DNA of 64,000 bases from Acidimicrobiaceae bacterium (GCA_003133325.1 PKXA01000028.1:24213-88212); one strand, 5' to 3'. Positions 9,243 to 19,238 are shown, numbered from the stretch's first letter. Numbers and translations are program-made. The notes: generated from the letters alone by a model not told the origin.

Positions 9243-12200
9243 ATGATCGTTCTCCACTCGGCGTGGCTCACCCGTGCCAGGCGTCTCGCCGTGTGGGCAG
9301 AGGACGGGAGCCGAACTCGGACGGCCCCGGTTCGGCGAGGGCGTCCACCCCGGCAGCCACGCCCGAAATCCCACCCCTTCGCCCTCGACGCCGACGGCAT
9401 TCGCCTCGCTGCTACCGAGCTCGGAGGGATCGCAGCGGCAGACCTACTGGAGGCGAGTGAGGTGGAACTCAATCTTCGACTGCCCGACGCCGGCGGAGGT
9501 CCGATCGGCTCCCCGTGGCTCGAGGATGAGCCACCTGGCCCAGCCACTGACCCACCGTCCGCATCATCGGTCTCCTCGCATTCATCCCCTTTATGGACCG
9601 CACCGGGGATTGTCCTCGAACCGTCAAACGCGGTGCATCTTCTTTTGGCATTGGTGTCGGCCGCCGGCGGTGCGGGGGACTTCTCAACCGCCGACTCGTC
9701 GGGTATCACCCTCGCGAGCGATCTCCGATTCGCCGCACGTGCGGCGGAGATGATTCTGGAGCTGACTGCCCGCGGCCGAATGCTCCCCACTCTCGAGCTC
9801 TCTGCCGACGGTTGGCGAGCCGGTTGGCGCCCGCTGATCGACGGGCACGACCGTGGTCGGATCGAGGCGCTGTTGTGGGCCCTTCCACCATCGTTCGTGG
9901 CTGCGGGCACATCCGATGTGGGTCAGGACTGCACGGGCGTCGGCCCCGATCCGGAAGCACCTGACGAGGCGCTTCGCTCCTTCATGTGGAGTGTCACTGA
10001 CGCGCTGGCCCGGCAGTTCGTGGCGGATCGCCCGCCGGCCGTCCGACGACGCCGTCCAACGGCACCGAGCGCTGTCGAATCGTGGCTGGCTTCGCTCGTC
10101 ACACCCGATGGAATCGTCGAGGCCGATAACGAAGAGCTCAGTTCACTGGCCGAGAAGCTCGAGGCTTGGTACGCCACGGAGAACACGGATGCGGAAGCGG
10201 TACGGACCTATTTCCGGATCGTCCCTCCTGGGGGCGACACCGAAGACCGCACCGTCGAGGGAGACGGTGTTCCCCGGCGACCCGGTCGGCGCCATTCGGC
10301 CGACCAGCCCGATTCCCTCGACGAATGGCGGATCGAGTTCGCGCTGCAGGCGGTAGACGACCCGAGCCTGCTCGTCACTGCCGCAACTGTATGGGCCGAC
10401 GGTCCCGAGCTCACCGCCTTGGAGCGTCACGTGGCGCACCCCGACGAGCATCTTCTCCGAGGCTTGGGCCGGGCCGCCCGGCTCGTCCCCTCTCTCGGTT
10501 CGGCACTGGCCTCGGCTGCCCCCTGCGAGCAAGTGACCGATGCCGCCGGCATCCTCGCATTCCTCCGCGATGGTGCGCCGATTCTGGAGCAGGCCGGATT
10601 CGGGGTGCTGGCGCCGCCGTGGTGGCGCTCATCGAGGGCACGGCTGAGTCTTCGGCTCAAGGCTCGGACCAGCCCGAAAGGTGGGGCATCGATCAGCGGC
10701 ATCGGGCTCGACGGACTCTGTGACATCCGATGGGAGGCGGCGCTCGGCGACGACATGATCGGGCTCGCCGAGCTACGCGGGCTGGCGCGTCTGAAGCAGC
10801 CTCTCGTTCGGGTCCGCGGGCAGTGGGTGGAGCTGCGCCAAGAGGATCTCGCGGCGGCCATCGCCGCGGTGGGCAAGAAGGGTGCCAACGCCGATCACAT
10901 GTCGGCCGGCGAGGTCCTACGCACGGCGATCGGACTCGAGCAGAGCACTGTTGGTCTGCCCATTGCCGAAGTGGAGGCCGATGGTTGGCTGGGGAACCTC
11001 CTCGCCGGCGCCGAGGACAGCCGGCTGCAGGCCCTTGCGACCCCTGACGGTTTCGCCGGGGAACTGCGCCCCTACCAGGAGCGCGGGCTCGGGTGGCTCG
11101 CGTTCCTCGGCAACCTCGGTCTCGGCGCCTGCCTCGCCGACGACATGGGCCTCGGCAAGACGGCACAGCTTCTCGCCCTGCTTGTCGACGAGCGGGCCCG
11201 ACTCACCACGGGGCCTGCGCGCCGGGGACAGCGCGCCACCAACCAGGCGGACACGAAGGCGATGACCCCAAGCCTTGGTCCGACGCTCGTTCTCTGCCCG
11301 ATGTCACTGGTCGGCAACTGGCAACGCGAAGCAAGCCGTTTCGCTCCGAAGCTGTCGGTCTATATTCATCATGGACCTGATCGGCTTGACGGCAAGGCCT
11401 TCGCCCGCCATGCCGGTAAGGCGGATTTGGTGTTGTCGACCTATGGCCTCGCCGCCCGTGACCAACAGCTCCTGGCGACGGTGCCGTGGAGGCGGATGGT
11501 CCTCGACGAGGCACAGCAGATAAAGAACAGTGCGGCCCGTACCACCCAGAGTGTCCGGGCGATCCCGGCCGAGCGGCGGATCGCCATGACCGGCACCCCG
11601 GTGGAGAACAGCCTGACCGAGCTCTGGTCGATCATGCAGTTCCTCAACCCGGGCCTGCTCGGCTCAGAGAAGGGTTTCCGCGAGCGCTTCGTCAAACCCA
11701 TCGAGCGCGATGGCGACGATGAGGCCGCAGCCCGCCTCCGTCGTATCACCGGTCCCTTTGTACTGCGCCGACTGAAGACCGACCGGTCGATCATCGCCGA
11801 CCTGCCCGAAAAGCTCGAGATGAAGGAGTTCTGCAACCTGACCCGCGAGCAGGCCACCCTCTACCAGGCCGTCGTCGATGACATGCTGGCCAGAATCGAC
11901 GAGTCCGACGGCATCGAACGTCGTGGTCTTGTCCTCGCCACCATGATGAAGCTCAAGCAGGTGTGCAACCATCCGGCGCACTTTTTGGCCGACGGCTCGT
12001 CGCTTGCCGGGCGGTCGGGCAAGCTGATGCGGCTGGTCGAGGTACTCGAAGAAGCGGTGGCAGAGGGCGACCGTGCCCTGGTGTTCACTCAGTTCACGGA
12101 GATGGGGAGCATGCTCCAACGCCACCTTCGCCGCCGACTCGGCTGCGACGTGTTGTGGCTCCACGGCGGGGTCTCGAAGAAGAACCGCGACAGTATGGTC

Positions 12201-12557
12201 GAGCAGTTTCAGGGTGACGATGGCCCACCGGTGTTTCTGCTGTCCCTGAAAGCCGGTGGTACAGGTCTGAACCTGACGGCGGCGACCCACGTGGTGCACT
12301 TCGACAGGTGGTGGAACCCTGCGGTGGAGAACCAGGCGACCGATCGGGCCTTCCGAATCGGCCAACATCGCAACGTTCAGGTTCGAAAATTCGTGTGTGG
12401 TGGGACCCTCGAGGAACGGATCGATGCCATGATCGAGAGGAAGGGCGCTCTGGCGGAACGGATCGTCGGCGCCGGTGAGGGCTGGATCACCGAAATGTCC
12501 ACCGAGCAGCTCCGTGAGGTTGTCGCCCTGTCGGCCGACGCCGTGGGAGATGACTGA
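9243..12557 (+). CDS. SNF2/HepA-family DEAD/DEAH-box helicase
   Basis: LRPYQERGLGWLAFLGNLGLGACLADDMGLGKTAQ, VLDEAQQIKN, MTGTPVENSLTELWSIMQF, LLSLKAGGTGLNLTAATHVVHFDRWWNPAVENQATDRAFRIGQ. Confidence 0.95.
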   Translation: MIVLHSAWLTRARRLAVWAEDGSRTRTAPVRRGRPPRQPRPKSHPFALDADGIRLAATELGGIAAADLLEASEVELNLRLPDAGGGPIGSPWLEDEPPGPATDPPSASSVSSHSSPLWTAPGIVLEPSNAVHLLLALVSAAGGAGDFSTADSSGITLASDLRFAARAAEMILELTARGRMLPTLELSADGWRAGWRPLIDGHDRGRIEALLWALPPSFVAAGTSDVGQDCTGVGPDPEAPDEALRSFMWSVTDALARQFVADRPPAVRRRRPTAPSAVESWLASLVTPDGIVEADNEELSSLAEKLEAWYATENTDAEAVRTYFRIVPPGGDTEDRTVEGDGVPRRPGRRHSADQPDSLDEWRIEFALQAVDDPSLLVTAATVWADGPELTALERHVAHPDEHLLRGLGRAARLVPSLGSALASAAPCEQVTDAAGILAFLRDGAPILEQAGFGVLAPPWWRSSRARLSLRLKARTSPKGGASISGIGLDGLCDIRWEAALGDDMIGLAELRGLARLKQPLVRVRGQWVELRQEDLAAAIAAVGKKGANADHMSAGEVLRTAIGLEQSTVGLPIAEVEADGWLGNLLAGAEDSRLQALATPDGFAGELRPYQERGLGWLAFLGNLGLGACLADDMGLGKTAQLLALLVDERARLTTGPARRGQRATNQADTKAMTPSLGPTLVLCPMSLVGNWQREASRFAPKLSVYIHHGPDRLDGKAFARHAGKADLVLSTYGLAARDQQLLATVPWRRMVLDEAQQIKNSAARTTQSVRAIPAERRIAMTGTPVENSLTELWSIMQFLNPGLLGSEKGFRERFVKPIERDGDDEAAARLRRITGPFVLRRLKTDRSIIADLPEKLEMKEFCNLTREQATLYQAVVDDMLARIDESDGIERRGLVLATMMKLKQVCNHPAHFLADGSSLAGRSGKLMRLVEVLEEAVAEGDRALVFTQFTEMGSMLQRHLRRRLGCDVLWLHGGVSKKNRDSMVEQFQGDDGPPVFLLSLKAGGTGLNLTAATHVVHFDRWWNPAVENQATDRAFRIGQHRNVQVRKFVCGGTLEERIDAMIERKGALAERIVGAGEGWITEMSTEQLREVVALSADAVGDD

Positions 12558-13507
12558 TGCCGCCTCGCCGTCCACCAGGCCGATCCGGACGAGATATCGA
12601 CGGATGGTGGCCACCTCCCTCTACGCCGATCGCGGTCGAGGGAGGGCTGCAGGCACGCAGCCAGCGCGGGAGGATCGGTGACACCTGGTGGTCGCAACGC
12701 TTCATCGCCGTGCTCGAGTCGTTTGGCATCGGGAGCCGCCTCCAGCGCGGGAAGCGGTACGCGCGCGCCGGCCAGGTGCTCGGTATGGAGATCTCTCCAG
12801 GTCGGATCACCGCGTCGGTACAAGGTTCGCGGGCCAAGCCGTACCGGGTCTTCATCGAGACCAACGCCCTCACCACGGCCGAGTGGGATGCGGTTGAGGC
12901 CGTCATGGCGTCGAGCGCGATCTTTGTGGCCATGCTCCTGGCTGACGAGATGCCCGAGGAGATCGAGGAGGCATGCGCCAGCTCGTCGGTTTCGCTGTTC
13001 CCCGCGTCGGCAAACGAGCTCGATTCGGCATGCTCGTGCCCGGACTGGGAGAACCCGTGCAAGCACATTGCGGCGGTCTTCTTTTTGTTGGCGGAAGCCT
13101 TCGATCGCGATCCATTTCTCATTTTTGCCTGGCGCGGCCGAGGCAAAGAAGAACTCCTCGCTGGCTTGAGGGCACGCCGGCGTAGCTCGGACTCGAGCGA
13201 CGGACCCGATCCGGACGCGATGACCGAGGTTCCTGACGCCGGGCGGTTCGGGTGGCCCGTAGCTGATCCCGGGCGCATCGACGCCCAGCAGCAGGCTGAC
13301 CCGATGTTTCTGTGGGGAGGTGATCTGGATTTGGGAGCCATCGAGATTCGGCCACGCCTGGCCGTCGCTCCCGATCTGGTCCTTCGTCAGCTTGACCCTT
13401 CGCCGCTCATCGGAGACGCAGTGCGGATCACCGAGGAACTCCGTTCGCTCTACGAGGCAATCACGAGCGGTGCCGCCGCCCTGGCCCTCGGCGACACATC
13501 GTTGTAA
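12557..13507 (+). CDS. SWIM zinc finger protein
   Basis: CSCPDWENPCKHIAAVFFLLAEAFDRDPF is a SWIM CxCx(n)CxH motif; start overlaps the helicase stop. Confidence 0.9.
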   Translation: MPPRRPPGRSGRDIDGWWPPPSTPIAVEGGLQARSQRGRIGDTWWSQRFIAVLESFGIGSRLQRGKRYARAGQVLGMEISPGRITASVQGSRAKPYRVFIETNALTTAEWDAVEAVMASSAIFVAMLLADEMPEEIEEACASSSVSLFPASANELDSACSCPDWENPCKHIAAVFFLLAEAFDRDPFLIFAWRGRGKEELLAGLRARRRSSDSSDGPDPDAMTEVPDAGRFGWPVADPGRIDAQQQADPMFLWGGDLDLGAIEIRPRLAVAPDLVLRQLDPSPLIGDAVRITEELRSLYEAITSGAAALALGDTSL

Positions 13508-13520
13508 CCACGGGCCAGTG

Positions 13521-14138
13521 CTACTCGGGATTGACCGCGGCCCCCCGGGTGAACCAACTCCAGGGTTTCGGGCCGATGCCGTACTGCTGTGCCACGTCCT
13601 CGATGACGAAGCCGGCGCGTTCCACCAGGGAGACGGGGTTCCGGGTGAGGTGGCAGCCATCGGCCAGCCGACGCTGCAGTGGCTCGAACCGGCGCTGCCA
13701 TGCCGCCACACCGGGATCGGGGGCAAGGCCATGTTCGAGGAAGTGGAACTGGCCCCCGGGGCGAAGCACGCGCCGCACCTCTGCAAGCGCGGCGCCGGGA
13801 TCGGGAATCGTGCACAGAGCGAAGGTGCACAAGGCGTTGTCACAGCTGTCATCGGGGAGGGGAATCGACTGGCCGTCGAGCCCGACGCGCTCGATCGCGA
13901 CTGCTGACCGACTGATGCGCTTTCCCGCAATCCGGAAGGCTATGGCGGAGGGCTCGACGGCCAAGACTCGTTCGATGGACGATGGGTAGTAGTCGATATT
14001 GAGGCCCGAACCGAATCCGATCTCGAGGACCCGTCCCGACAACCCTGCGGTCACCTCGACACGCCACCGACGCAGTCCGGCTGTACCGCACGCCCGATCC
14101 ACCAGCCTGGGGAGGATCCGTTCTCGGTAGAAGCCCAC
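13521..14138 (-). CDS. Class I SAM-dependent methyltransferase
   Basis: GRVLEIGFGSGLNIDYYP, NALCTFALCTIPDPGAALAEVRRVLRPGGQFHFLEHG. Confidence 0.88.
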   Translation of the reverse strand: MGFYRERILPRLVDRACGTAGLRRWRVEVTAGLSGRVLEIGFGSGLNIDYYPSSIERVLAVEPSAIAFRIAGKRISRSAVAIERVGLDGQSIPLPDDSCDNALCTFALCTIPDPGAALAEVRRVLRPGGQFHFLEHGLAPDPGVAAWQRRFEPLQRRLADGCHLTRNPVSLVERAGFVIEDVAQQYGIGPKPWSWFTRGAAVNPE

Positions 14139-14204
14139 GTTGCCAGGATATCGAGGCGGCGTTGCCAGGGAAGGGTCATCCGGGCACGGTTGCGGTCGGC
14201 AGGC

Positions 14205-14240
14205 GATGCGGTTCGGCCGATGCGGTTCGGCCGATGCGGT
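14205..14240. repeat. Tandem repeat, 14-bp unit GATGCGGTTCGGCC, about 2.6 copies
   Basis: Direct reading: gatgcggttcggcc gatgcggttcggcc gatgcggt. Confidence 0.9.
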
Positions 14241-14255
14241 GCGCGTCTTGATGGA

Positions 14256-14723
14256 CTAGGTGAAGATGATCTCGCCTCCGGCGGCCATGGCGTAGAACTC
14301 ACCGACGGTGATGATGTCCATGACCTGTTCGATCAGGTCATCCTTGGCGAGCTCGAACAGATCCGTCGACGCCTTGCACGCGTAGATCCCAGCACCGGTG
14401 TCCGCGATCATTTCGACGAACTCATGGATGGGGGGAATGTCGAGCTTCTCCATCTTCTTCTCGAGGTAGTGGGTCATCACCGAGGACACACCGGGCAGAC
14501 CACCGGCCATCGTGGCCAAATGCAGTCCGGGGTTGCCGACGGTGGCCACTTTGATGTGGTCGATCGTGGAGCGATGCACGACATCGAGGCCGAAGAAGGT
14601 GAAGAACAAGTTGGCCTCGATCCCTTCGGCGCGGGCACCGTTTGCCATGATCAGCGCCGGATAGACACCTTCCAGTGAGCCCTTCGAGACGATGATCGAC
14701 ACCTTTTGGATCGGATCGCTCAT
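14256..14723 (-). CDS. DsrE/DsrF-like (DsrE2-type) sulfur-carrier-related protein
   Basis: VSIIVSKGSLEGVYPALIMANGARAEGIEANLFFTFFGLDVV ... GAGIYACKASTDLF with the family Cys. Confidence 0.83.
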   Translation of the reverse strand: MSDPIQKVSIIVSKGSLEGVYPALIMANGARAEGIEANLFFTFFGLDVVHRSTIDHIKVATVGNPGLHLATMAGGLPGVSSVMTHYLEKKMEKLDIPPIHEFVEMIADTGAGIYACKASTDLFELAKDDLIEQVMDIITVGEFYAMAAGGEIIFT

Positions 14724-14761
14724 GATGCATCCTCCTTTGTGGGCAGAGACTCGATGAGCGG

Positions 14762-15079
14762 CTAGATGCAGCCGCGTGGCTTGGGAATACCGGCAATCTT
14801 TGCGGCCATCTTGGCCGGCCCCTTGGGGAACAGCTGATAGAGCTCCTTCACCGACACCCCGGAGGTCTTGCCGAGGACACGAACGGTCGGCCCGGTTCCC
14901 TTCTCGGTGTATTCGGTCCGCATGAACTTGATGACCTGCCAGTGCGGCTCGGTGAGTTCGTCGACACCTTGGGCTCGGGCGATCTCGGGCGCCATGGCTT
15001 CGGTCCACTGGCTGGGGTCTTCGAAGAACCCTTCGTCATTGAGCGTGACGGCCGTTCCGGCGTAGTTGGCAATGGGCAT
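14762..15079 (-). CDS. DsrC/TusE-family protein, single-cysteine form
   Basis: LNDEGFFEDPSQWTEAMAPEIARAQGVDELTEPHWQVIKFMRTEYTEKGTGPTVRVLGKTSGVSVKELYQLFPKGPAKMAAKIAGIPKPRGCI; penultimate Cys present. Confidence 0.92.
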   Translation of the reverse strand: MPIANYAGTAVTLNDEGFFEDPSQWTEAMAPEIARAQGVDELTEPHWQVIKFMRTEYTEKGTGPTVRVLGKTSGVSVKELYQLFPKGPAKMAAKIAGIPKPRGCI

Positions 15080-15121
15080 GGGCGGCTCCTTATCCGTCGG
15101 TCGATCGGGTGGTGCGCAGTC

Positions 15122-16369
15122 TCATCGAGCGGCCTCGATGTCCTTGCCCCGGACGGGCATTGCCGAGCCAACACCGGGGAGGTCACGGCCCGGAAGCAGG
15201 CTGTGCCAGTACAGCGGCTGGAACATCAGCTTTCCCAGGTGGTTGAGCCGGGACTCCTTCAGGAGGGGCAGGCCCACCGAGGTGGGGAAGTGCCCGGGGA
15301 GCGGCTCGGTGTCGTAGTTGAAGTCGATCAGCAATGCTTTGCCGAACCCGGTCTCGATGAAGCAGTTGGTGTGCCCGTCGAAACTGCCGTCGAGGGGCTC
15401 GTTGGTCAGGAAGCGCCGGATGTTCTCGACCAGGACCTCCCCTTCGAAGTGAGTGACCGATCCTGCCTTGGAGGTGGGGATGCCGGCGGCGTCGCCGATG
15501 GCGAAGATGTTGGGTTTGGCGGCGGACTGCAGCGTGTGCTCGTCGACCAGCACGAAGCCCAGTTCGTCCCCGAGGCCCGGAGATCTCCCCACGTAGCTCG
15601 CCCCGCCGTGCAGAGGCACGACCACAGCCAGGTCGAAACCGACCTCGCGCTGGTCGTAGGACACCAGGCGCCCGCCGGGCCCGTCGACCTCGCCGGTGTT
15701 GAACTCGGTCACGAGTGCCACGCCCTTCTCCTCGAGCAGCCCGGCCAGCCTCTGGGACGCCACCGGCTTGGTGAAGGCGCCGTCAAGCGGGGTCACGTAG
15801 GTCAGTTCGACATGCTCACGGATACCGACCTGTTGGAAGAACCAGTCGGCCAGAAAACAGAATTCAAGAGGGGCAACCGGGCACTTGATGGGCATATCGA
15901 CCACGTTGACCACCACCCGCCCACCATCGAACGCCTCAAGGGCGTTATGCAGGCCAGCAGCTCCAGCGACGTCATAGAACGTGAAGACCTTCTCCATCCA
16001 CCCTGGCCCGGTGAGACCCTCGGTCTCCTCCTCGACCAGGATGGAGCCGGTGGCAATGACCAACACGTCGTAGTCGAGCACCGTCCCGTCCTCGAGGTGC
16101 ACGCAGTCCCCACCCACGTCTACGCGGTCGACCGGAACCTGGCGGAACTCGATATCGTTGTGTAGTTGGTGACGTCGGGAGCGGACGATCTCCTCCGGGT
16201 GCGCCAATCCGAACGGAACGAAGAGCAGCCCCGGTTGGTACACGTGGTCGTCGTTCTGATCGACCACCACAATCTCGGCTTCTTCTTTTGGGTAAACGCG
16301 CCGCAGGCGGTTTGCGCTGAGGGTGCCCCCAGTGCCACCGCCAAGGATCACGATTCGCTTGGTCACCAT
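15122..16369 (-). CDS. Sulfide:quinone-oxidoreductase-like FAD/pyridine-nucleotide oxidoreductase
   Basis: IVILGGGTGGTLSANRLRR, VIATGS, MPIKCPVAPLEFCFLADWFF, PNIFAIGDAAGIPTSKAGS; sits directly upstream of dsrC-like and dsrE-like genes. Confidence 0.88.
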   Translation of the reverse strand: MVTKRIVILGGGTGGTLSANRLRRVYPKEEAEIVVVDQNDDHVYQPGLLFVPFGLAHPEEIVRSRRHQLHNDIEFRQVPVDRVDVGGDCVHLEDGTVLDYDVLVIATGSILVEEETEGLTGPGWMEKVFTFYDVAGAAGLHNALEAFDGGRVVVNVVDMPIKCPVAPLEFCFLADWFFQQVGIREHVELTYVTPLDGAFTKPVASQRLAGLLEEKGVALVTEFNTGEVDGPGGRLVSYDQREVGFDLAVVVPLHGGASYVGRSPGLGDELGFVLVDEHTLQSAAKPNIFAIGDAAGIPTSKAGSVTHFEGEVLVENIRRFLTNEPLDGSFDGHTNCFIETGFGKALLIDFNYDTEPLPGHFPTSVGLPLLKESRLNHLGKLMFQPLYWHSLLPGRDLPGVGSAMPVRGKDIEAAR

Positions 16370-16594
16370 CCCATCGTGGGATAGCGCTACACCGAGGGGT
16401 AGGGTCCTTCGTCACCTCTTTGGCTCGGCGGACGGTGGGTCGCCTCAAGGGCAGGCGCCCGTCGGGCTGTCACCCACCTGGTAGGCATGGTCACTCAGGC
16501 TCGAGGGGTACTTAGTGCACCGCCGCCAATTCTCCTCGGGCGAAGCCACGCGGCACATGGGAATAGGACCGCAGCTGAACTGTTATATCTCAAG

Positions 16595-16608
16595 TACCCC
16601 CCTGGGTA
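16595..16608. promoter_or_regulatory. Candidate CsoR/CstR-family operator TACCCCCCTGGGTA (site 1)
   Basis: Inverted repeat TACCC-N4-GGGTA, identical 14-mer to 21503-21516; lies about 26 nt before the GTG at 16634. Confidence 0.6.
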
Positions 16609-16633
16609 TATGAGAAGGGCAAAGGAGACTGAC

Positions 16634-16849
16634 GTGACCGTGGTGGACTTCATGAGAGGCAGCACCGGCCGGGCGGCCCGGACTGTCGTCGGACTGGCCA
16701 TGATTGCCATCGGATTGGTCATGGGCGGGGGGTGGTTGGCAGTGTCGATCGTCGGCCTTGTGCCACTGGCGGCCAGCGCCCTCGGGTTGTGTCTCCTCGC
16801 GCCGCTGTTTAACCTGCCGCTGCGTGGAACCGGCTCGCCGGGTACTTGA
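16634..16849 (+). CDS. Small membrane protein, DUF2892/YgaP-like
   Basis: MTVVDFMRGSTGRAARTVVGLAMIAIGLVMGGGWLAVSIVGLVPLAASALGLCLLAPLFNLPL; AAAGGAG Shine-Dalgarno before the GTG. Confidence 0.75.
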   Translation: MTVVDFMRGSTGRAARTVVGLAMIAIGLVMGGGWLAVSIVGLVPLAASALGLCLLAPLFNLPLRGTGSPGT

Positions 16850-16852
16850 TCG

Positions 16853-17458
16853 GTGGATCGACACCAGTGGGATGAGCGCTACGGCGGAGCCGAGTTGGTG
16901 TGGACGAGTACGCCCAACCAGTTCCTCGTCTCTGAGGTCGTCGGCCTCCCACCGGGTCGGGCGGTGGACCTTGCCCGTGGTGAGGGCCGCAACGCGGTGT
17001 GGCTCGCCGAGCAGGGTTGGCAGGTGACGGGAGTGGACTTCTCGCCGGTAGGGCTGGCCAAAGGCCGGCGGCTCGCCGAACTGCGGAACGTCGAGGTTGC
17101 CTGGGCCGAGTCCGCGGTGGACGAGTGGACACCCCCGCCAGAGGGCTTCGATCTGGTCGCCGTCTTCTATCTACAGTTGCCACAACCGGAACGCTCGGCG
17201 GCGCTTGAGGTGGCTGCCTCGGCCCTGGCGCCCGGAGGCACGCTGCTGGTCGTGGCCCACGATCACGACAATCTGACCAGGGGCTTCGGTGGTCCGCCCA
17301 ATGCCGACGTTCTCTACCGCGTCACCGACGTCACCGACGTCGCTGTTGCGGCCGGCTTGACCGTGCAGCGAGCCGACCAGGTGATCCGGGTTGTGGACAC
17401 CGATGCGGGGCCCAAGGAGGCAATCGACACCCTGGTCAGGGCGAAGCGGCCAGCGTGA
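16853..17458 (+). CDS. Class I SAM-dependent methyltransferase, TehB-like
   Basis: WDERYGGAELVWTSTPNQFL..., GRAVDLARGEGRNAVWLAEQGWQVTGVDFSPVGL. Confidence 0.85.
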   Translation: MDRHQWDERYGGAELVWTSTPNQFLVSEVVGLPPGRAVDLARGEGRNAVWLAEQGWQVTGVDFSPVGLAKGRRLAELRNVEVAWAESAVDEWTPPPEGFDLVAVFYLQLPQPERSAALEVAASALAPGGTLLVVAHDHDNLTRGFGGPPNADVLYRVTDVTDVAVAAGLTVQRADQVIRVVDTDAGPKEAIDTLVRAKRPA

Positions 17459-17544
17459 AGTGATGCAACCACCAGCGGGCCGGTCAAAGAGAGCTGAGAC
17501 CTGCAGTGTCTCGTTCCACAAGGGGCAGTCGCGGAGGACCCAGC

Positions 17545-18225
17545 ATGGAATTCTATGGTGTCGCCGAGAATCACCTACCTCCGACGGCGTCGGTGCTCGC
17601 CGTTTGCGCTCATCCTGACGATGAGAGTTTCGGCTTGGGAGCAGCGCTGAGCTCGTGGGCTGAGCAGGGCACCCGCACCTCCGTCCTGTGCTTCACCCAC
17701 GGCGAGGCCTCCACCCTCGGAACCGCGGACGGCAATCTGCATCGGCTTCGGGAGAAGGAACTGGCTGTGGCCGCCGACGAGCTCGGGGTCGCGACGGTCC
17801 GTCTTCTCGAGCACCCGGATGGCCGACTCACCGAAGAGCCGATCGAACAGCTGTCCTCGGAGCTCCGCCGAGCTCTCGCACTGGTTGGAGCGAGTCTTCT
17901 TCTGGTGTTCGACGAAGGCGGGATCACCGGACACACCGATCATGTCCGGGCCACCGAGGTCGCCACTGCTGTCGCCAGCGACGTCAGCATCCCGGTGCTG
18001 GCATGGACCCTTTCTGAAGCGGTCGCCGATCAGCTCAACGATCAATTCGAGACGTCTTTCGTCGGGCGTCGATCCGAGGACATCGACATGGTCGTCGAGG
18101 TCGACCGTGTTCGCCAGCATCGGGCCATTCGATGCCATGCCAGCCAGTCCAACGAGAACCCCGTGCTCTGGCGTCGCCTCGAACTGCAGGGCAATCAGGA
18201 GGCATTCCGCTGGCTCGGCCGTTGA
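17545..18225 (+). CDS. PIG-L/LmbE-family deacetylase
   Basis: VLAVCAHPDDESFGLGAALSSWAEQGTRTSVLCFTHGEAS, GHTDHVRATEVA; GGAGGA before ATG 17545. Confidence 0.9.
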   Translation: MEFYGVAENHLPPTASVLAVCAHPDDESFGLGAALSSWAEQGTRTSVLCFTHGEASTLGTADGNLHRLREKELAVAADELGVATVRLLEHPDGRLTEEPIEQLSSELRRALALVGASLLLVFDEGGITGHTDHVRATEVATAVASDVSIPVLAWTLSEAVADQLNDQFETSFVGRRSEDIDMVVEVDRVRQHRAIRCHASQSNENPVLWRRLELQGNQEAFRWLGR

Positions 18226-18340
18226 GGGGTGCCACGGTTTGGTTTCCCGCCTTCGCTCTCCGGCCGGTCGAAACCGATTGCTGGCGATGACTACGAGGAG
18301 TCTGATCACGAGCGAGCCGGTGCCGGGCCGTGCCTTGGTG

Positions 18341-18769
18341 CTACGAACGCACCAGTCGGTGCTTGAGGAGGAAGTCTCGCTGCTCAGTGTGCATCCGGTC
18401 CGGTAGCGCGGCGAACCACGACCGCCGGTCTCCGACCGTGGTGAGCGGATCTTCCTCGACGTGGCACAAGAAGGCCAACCCGACCGGGGAGTCCAAACCG
18501 TTCAGATAGTGGCTCGGGTATTCGATGTAGCCCAAGAATGGCCCCACCGAGACGTCGAGACCGAGTTCGTTGGCGGCGACCCGCTTGACGGCGACGACTA
18601 GTGGCTCCCCGAACCGCACGGTGCCACCGGGGATGTGCCACAGACCCGCACATGGCCCGGGCTCGCGTCGAGTGAGCAGAATTCCTTGCGAGGACTCGAC
18701 GACCACCTCCACCGTCAGGCGAGGGACCCTGGCATAGATGGAGTGGAACTCAGCCTCCGACAGCGCCAT
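18341..18769 (-). CDS. NUDIX-family hydrolase (divergent Nudix box, GDP-mannose mannosyl hydrolase-like)
   Basis: LLTRREPGPCAGLWHIPGGTVRFGEPLVVAVKRVAANELGLDV. Confidence 0.82.
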   Translation of the reverse strand: MALSEAEFHSIYARVPRLTVEVVVESSQGILLTRREPGPCAGLWHIPGGTVRFGEPLVVAVKRVAANELGLDVSVGPFLGYIEYPSHYLNGLDSPVGLAFLCHVEEDPLTTVGDRRSWFAALPDRMHTEQRDFLLKHRLVRS

Positions 18770-18816
18770 GTCGCCTCTCGGCGGACCGGTGCCCGACTCG
18801 GAGGCCGAATCCTGCA

Positions 18817-19167
18817 TCACTCCGGCTGGGAAGCGGAAAACTCGTGGTAGGCGGCCCAGGCCCGGGGTCCATAGACAGTGGCGGTGCCCCCATCCATGAG
18901 CAGGGCCACGGACAGCGATTCTGCCACCTCCTCGGGCGTCGCCCCATGAGCGGCGGCCGCCTTGGCGTGGGCAGCGATGCACCCGTCGCATTGCTTCACC
19001 ACGGCGATCACCAGCGCCATCAGCTCCTTTATCCGACGGCTGAGGGCACCGTCGGCGATGGCGGCGTCGTGCATCTGGGCAAAGCCGGCCCATGCATCAG
19101 GCGCAGCCTTGCGCAACTCGCGGGTTGGCACTCGCAGTTCGTCCAAGACTTCTTTTGCACTTCCCAT
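18817..19167 (-). CDS. Carboxymuconolactone decarboxylase/AhpD-family protein
   Basis: KELMALVIAVVKQCDGCIAAHAKAAAAHGATPEEVAE with the CxxC...H motif. Confidence 0.9.
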   Translation of the reverse strand: MGSAKEVLDELRVPTRELRKAAPDAWAGFAQMHDAAIADGALSRRIKELMALVIAVVKQCDGCIAAHAKAAAAHGATPEEVAESLSVALLMDGGTATVYGPRAWAAYHEFSASQPE

Positions 19168-19238
19168 TTCTTCAGCTCCTTATTGGTCGATATTGTGACA
19201 GGTCGTTGGTCCTGGCGGGTCCTGGCGGTCGGACCCGG

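Noticed and set aside
12377-13930. 517-aa minus-strand ORF
   Set aside because: Antisense to the SWIM protein and methyltransferase region; no coherent domain.
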